From contig JBFKUL010000100.1 in assembly GCA_041635755.1 (NCBI GenBank), forward strand, positions 1 through 9,629: a stretch of DNA of 9,629 nt, read 5' to 3'. The notes beneath the pieces were generated by a model that saw only the letters and a program-made list of their open reading frames with translations, was not told the DNA's origin and searched no databases. The translations under genes and the position numbers were made by a program. Shown here one piece after another: positions 6,585 through 9,629 of the stretch. This stretch comes from JBFKUL01 sp041635755. GTDB taxonomy: Bacteria; Pseudomonadota; Gammaproteobacteria; Burkholderiales; SG8-39. Numbering within the stretch: position 1 is the stretch's first letter; each line of letters opens with the position of its first letter.

Positions 6585-8699
6585 TCAGCGAGCCCCGACG
6601 ACGCGCTCGACCTCGACCAGGCAGTCGTAGTAGGTCGCGGCGCCGCCGAAGTCGGCGACGCGCTGCGAGGTGAGGTCGTTCGCGTTGCGGCCGTCGGGTG
6701 CGAATTTCTTCCACCAGACCGAAGGTGCGACCACCACGCCCGGGCGCGGCAGATCGTTGACGCGCGCGCGCAGCGTCAGGCTTCCGCGGTCGTTGAATAC
6801 GCGCACCGAGTCGCCATCGTGGATGCCGCGCGCCGTGGCGTCCGACGAATGGAGGTCAAGATACGGCTCGCCCTCGATGTCGCGGAAACGCTTCAGGTTG
6901 GCAAAGCTCGAATTCAGAAAGTTGCGCACCGGCGGCGACAGGAAGCTCAGCGGGTAGCGGCGGGCGAGTTCCGGCGCGCTCTCGTTCGACTCGGCAGGCG
7001 GGTTGTAGCGCGGCAACGGGTCCTGGCCGAGACGCTCGAGCCAGGCGCTGCGGAACTCGCACTTGCCTGAGGGCGTGTAGAACCCGCCCTCGGCAAACGG
7101 CGCGAAGCGCTCGGGCACGTTGAGACGCTGCCACCCCTGCTGCTTCGCTTCGTCCCAGTCGACGCCGCGCATCCGATCGTTCGTCGAGGCGAGCGCCTGC
7201 CGACACAGCGCCTCGTCCGTGTCGCCAAAGCACGGCTCGGCGAAGCCCATGCGCGCCGCGAGTCGCCGAAACACCTCCGAGTTCGGCAGCGACTCGCCGA
7301 CCGGCGGGATCGCCGGATTGTTGGCGACCACGTAGAGGTGGCCGTAGGACTTGTGCACGTCATGGTGCTCGAGCTGCGTGGTGGCCGGCAGCACGATGTC
7401 GGCATAGTCGGCCGTGTCGGTCATGAACGAATCCATCACCACCGTGAACAGATCCTCGCGCGAGAAGCCCTCGATCACCTTGACCGAGTCGGGGCACACC
7501 GCAACAGGGTTGTTGTTGTAGACGATGGTTGCGCGCACCGGCGGCGTCGCGGCGGTGAGCGCGTCGCCGAGCGCCGCGTGATTGATGACGCGGGGCCGAC
7601 GCTCGCCGAGCAGATCCGCCCGCTCAAGCGCCGCGTGATCGAAGCTGTAGAAATCGGCGGTTGTCAGCACGACGCCGCCCGCCGGGTCGCGCCACGCCCC
7701 GACCAGCGCAGGCAGGCAGGCGATATTACGTGCCGCCATGCCGCCGCCGGCATGACGCTGCATGCCGTAGTTGAGCCGGATCGCCGCCGGACGGATCGCG
7801 GCGTAGTCGCGCGCAAGCTGCACCACCTCTTCGACCTTGAGTCCGCAGGTGCGCGCCGCCCACTGCGGCGTGTACTGCTTGACCCGTTCGGCGAGCTCGT
7901 CGAAGCCCAGGGTATAGCGTGCGACGTAGTCGCGGTCGATCAGGCCCTCGGCGATCAGCACGTGCATCATGCCGAGCGCGAGTGCACCGTCGGTGCCGGG
8001 CAGCAGCGCGACATGCTGCGTGCACTTCTCGGCGGTCAGGCTGCGGTAGGGGTCGATGGCCACGATTTTCGCGCCGCGGCGCTTTGCCTCCTGCACACGC
8101 GACCAAAGGTGCAGGTTCGAGACGATCGGATTCGAGCCCCAGATGAGAATCAGCTTCGCCTCGGCGAAGCGCTCCGGATCCATGCCGACGGACCCGCCAA
8201 GGGTCGCCTTGACGCCAAACTTGCCCGCGGTCGAGCACAGCGTGCGATCGAGCAGCGAGGCGCCGAGACGATGGAAGAATCGCCGGTCCATCGAGCTGTA
8301 CTGCACCATACCCATGGTGCCGGCATAGCTGCATGGCAGGATCGTCTCGGGCCCCTCGCTCGAGGCCGCCAGCGCCTTGAGACGCGCCGCGATCTCGTCG
8401 AGCGCTTCGTCCCAGCTGATGCGTCGGAACTCGCCGCTGCCCTTGCGGCCGACGCGGCGCAGCGGGTGCATCAGACGGTCCGGCGCATAGGTACGCTCGA
8501 GGTAGTGCGCGACCTTGGTGCACAGCGTTCCCTCGGTAAACGGCATCGAGGGATCGCCCTGGATCTTGACTGCGACGCCGTCCTTCACCGTCACCAGCAT
8601 GCCGCAAGTGTCCGGGCAGTCATGCGGGCAGGCTGCATGCACGACTTTGACGCCGGCATCGGCCGGCACAAGGGCGCGAGTATCTTGCGGGGCATTCAT
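6585..8699 (-). CDS. Molybdopterin-dependent oxidoreductase, DMSO reductase superfamily, substrate unknown
   Basis: The 704-residue catalytic subunit is of the large Mo/W-bis-MGD family (COG0243-like). An N-terminal [4Fe-4S] motif has Cys24, Cys28, Cys32 and Cys60 (C-x3-C-x3-C-x27-C), followed by the molybdopterin domain with ISWDEAL (94-100), WGSNP (187-191), VAIDPYRS (213-220), YNNNPVAVCPD, DSFMTDTADYADIVLPATT and a C-terminal dinucleotide-binding domain. By position against formate dehydrogenases, Cys155 in LCSTAGKFG is the likely metal ligand. There is no Tat or Sec signal peptide (start MNAPQDTRAL), so it should work in the cytoplasm. No small Fe-S or membrane subunit lies next to it in this window, so its electron partner is unclear. 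The ATG at 8699 is set by GGAGG at 8711-8707, seven bases upstream. An open frame continues above it to about 9509, but that part overlaps glcF out of frame and is not real. Formate-, thiosulfate- or sulfoxide-type chemistry cannot be separated by eye. Confidence 0.9.
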   Translation of the reverse strand: MNAPQDTRALVPADAGVKVVHAACPHDCPDTCGMLVTVKDGVAVKIQGDPSMPFTEGTLCTKVAHYLERTYAPDRLMHPLRRVGRKGSGEFRRISWDEALDEIAARLKALAASSEGPETILPCSYAGTMGMVQYSSMDRRFFHRLGASLLDRTLCSTAGKFGVKATLGGSVGMDPERFAEAKLILIWGSNPIVSNLHLWSRVQEAKRRGAKIVAIDPYRSLTAEKCTQHVALLPGTDGALALGMMHVLIAEGLIDRDYVARYTLGFDELAERVKQYTPQWAARTCGLKVEEVVQLARDYAAIRPAAIRLNYGMQRHAGGGMAARNIACLPALVGAWRDPAGGVVLTTADFYSFDHAALERADLLGERRPRVINHAALGDALTAATPPVRATIVYNNNPVAVCPDSVKVIEGFSREDLFTVVMDSFMTDTADYADIVLPATTQLEHHDVHKSYGHLYVVANNPAIPPVGESLPNSEVFRRLAARMGFAEPCFGDTDEALCRQALASTNDRMRGVDWDEAKQQGWQRLNVPERFAPFAEGGFYTPSGKCEFRSAWLERLGQDPLPRYNPPAESNESAPELARRYPLSFLSPPVRNFLNSSFANLKRFRDIEGEPYLDLHSSDATARGIHDGDSVRVFNDRGSLTLRARVNDLPRPGVVVAPSVWWKKFAPDGRNANDLTSQRVADFGGAATYYDCLVEVERVVGAR

Positions 8700-8706
8700 A
8701 GGAGAG

Positions 8707-8711
8707 CCTCC
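8707..8711 (-). promoter_or_regulatory. Shine-Dalgarno GGAGG fixing the molybdoenzyme start
   Basis: GGAGG lies seven bases before the ATG at 8699 and is the clearest ribosome binding site in the window. It decides the start against the longer open frame that extends upstream into glcF. Confidence 0.8.
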
Positions 8712-8755
8712 ATCGACAATTCTGCAGGCTTTCGGCGGCGCGCGCCACCCTCGCC

Positions 8756-9629
8756 TTACTCGAGCGCTTTCTCGAGAAGCTCGATCCAGTGCCGTACCGG
8801 CGTTTCGGTGCCCGCCTGCAGGTGCGCGAGGCAGCCGATGTTGGCGGTAGCGACGATCTCGGGCAGCCCCGAGTGCAGCGCCGCGAGCTTGCGCTCGAGC
8901 AGCTCGTGCGACAGCTCGGGCTGCAGGATCGAGTACGTTCCGGCCGAACCGCAGCACAAATGCGCGTCGGGCACCGGCGTGAGTTCGTACCCCGCGCGCG
9001 CGAGCAGGCCCTCCACCACGTTGCGCACGCCTTGCCCGTGCTGCAGCGAGCAAGGCGAATGCACCGCGACGCGGCCACGCGCGCCCGCCTTGGCGAGGCG
9101 CTGCTCGAGCGCGGCGGCGTGTCCGGCAACGACTTCGCCGAGATCGCGCGTAAGCGCGCTGATGCGCGCCGCCTTGTGCGCGTAGCTTGGATCCTGCGCC
9201 AGCAAGTGACCGTACTCCTTCACGGTCACTCCGCAGCCGCTGGCGGTCATGACGATCGCCTCGACTTCGCCTTTTTCCACCATCGGCCACCAGGCGTCGA
9301 TCAACGCGCGCATGTCGTCCAGACCATCGTTCTGTCGGTTGAGATGGAAGCGCACCGCGCCGCAACAGCCCGCGCCGCGCGCCTCGAGCAGGGAAATGCC
9401 GAGGCGATCGAGCACGCGCGCAGCCGAGGCATTGATCGATGGCGCAAGTGCGGGCTGCACGCAGCCGGCCAGCACCAGCATGCGCCGAGTGTGGCGCGCG
9501 CGGGGCCATGCACCCGCTTCGCGCGCCGGCGGCGGCAACTGACGGCGCAGAAACGCCGGCAACAGGGGCCTGAACGCCTGACCGGTGCGCAGCAGCAACG
9601 CAAACAGGGCGCCGCGCGGCAAGGCGAAC
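8756..9629 (-). CDS. glcF: Glycolate oxidase iron-sulfur subunit GlcF, C-terminal 290 residues (5' end outside window)
   Basis: GlcF is the Fe-S subunit of the GlcDEF complex, which oxidises glycolate to glyoxylate and passes electrons to the respiratory chain. The visible part closely follows my recollection of E. coli GlcF and carries two cysteine-rich CCG domains. The first has LAGCVQPALAPSINA, then AGCCGAVRFHLN and TASGCG with VKEYG. The second has SPCSLQHG, then HLCCGSAGTY and TANIGCLAHL, ending VRHWIELLEKALE and a TAA stop at 8758-8756. The two N-terminal 4Fe-4S ferredoxin motifs expected of the family would lie in the missing part of roughly 115-120 residues. The frame is open through 9629 and continues beyond it, and a TTG near 9622 is internal, not the start. 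glcD and glcE would be expected further upstream (higher coordinates). The molybdoenzyme follows after 56 bp with no terminator, so the genes are probably cotranscribed. Confidence 0.95.
   Translation of the reverse strand, partial: FALPRGALFALLLRTGQAFRPLLPAFLRRQLPPPAREAGAWPRARHTRRMLVLAGCVQPALAPSINASAARVLDRLGISLLEARGAGCCGAVRFHLNRQNDGLDDMRALIDAWWPMVEKGEVEAIVMTASGCGVTVKEYGHLLAQDPSYAHKAARISALTRDLGEVVAGHAAALEQRLAKAGARGRVAVHSPCSLQHGQGVRNVVEGLLARAGYELTPVPDAHLCCGSAGTYSILQPELSHELLERKLAALHSGLPEIVATANIGCLAHLQAGTETPVRHWIELLEKALE

Noticed and set aside
6562..6714. A 51-codon N-terminal extension of the deacetylase
   Set aside because: It overlaps the end of the molybdoenzyme gene in another frame and is an Arg-rich shadow. 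Family-like sequence starts at the GTG at 6561.
7338..9185. A 615-codon open frame on the plus strand
   Set aside because: It is antisense to the molybdoenzyme and glcF, low-complexity in composition, and matches no family I recognise.
8700..9509. A 270-codon N-terminal extension of the molybdoenzyme reading frame
   Set aside because: It overlaps glcF out of frame and is arginine-rich without homology. The GGAGG at 8711-8707 and the family N-terminus support the ATG at 8699.

Overview
The window is GC-rich, densely coding DNA with every supported gene on the minus strand. Gene content (an E. coli-type GlcF, a DMSO-reductase-family molybdoenzyme, an AcuC-like deacetylase, a multi-PAS diguanylate cyclase, and an MsbA-like exporter beside an osmoprotectant-binding protein) suggests a chromosomal region of a Gram-negative proteobacterium. 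Betaproteobacteria are my best guess from GC content and gene style; no rRNA or marker gene is present to prove it. I see no phage, insertion sequence, CRISPR array, tRNA or rRNA.

Reading in the direction of transcription (from high to low coordinates): (1) 9629-8756 is the C-terminal two-thirds of glycolate oxidase iron-sulfur subunit GlcF, whose 5' end lies outside the window. (2) 8699-6585 is a 704-residue molybdopterin oxidoreductase with an N-terminal Fe-S cluster motif and a strong GGAGG ribosome binding site, 56 bp after glcF. (3) 6561-5620 is a zinc-dependent deacetylase of the histone deacetylase/AcuC family, starting at GTG 23 bp after the molybdoenzyme, with a very strong GC hairpin in the gap. 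These three look like one operon. (4) 5471-2823 is a membrane-anchored diguanylate cyclase with four PAS domains, separated by 148 bp and probably transcribed on its own. (5) 2623-839 is an MsbA-type ABC half-transporter, and (6) 842-1 is a glycine betaine/choline-type periplasmic binding protein that overlaps the exporter gene by 4 bp and runs off the window at its 3' end.

Functionally the upper half is metabolic (glycolate oxidation plus a redox enzyme of unknown substrate plus a deacylase), the middle gene makes c-di-GMP in response to an unknown signal, and the lower half is transport, including osmoprotectant capture. All protein families are known. The least understood items are the substrate of the molybdoenzyme, its association with glcF and the deacetylase, and the hairpin that covers the deacetylase start. 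I found no convincing evidence for a wholly new system. The long open frames on the plus strand are best explained as antisense shadows of the GC-rich genes.
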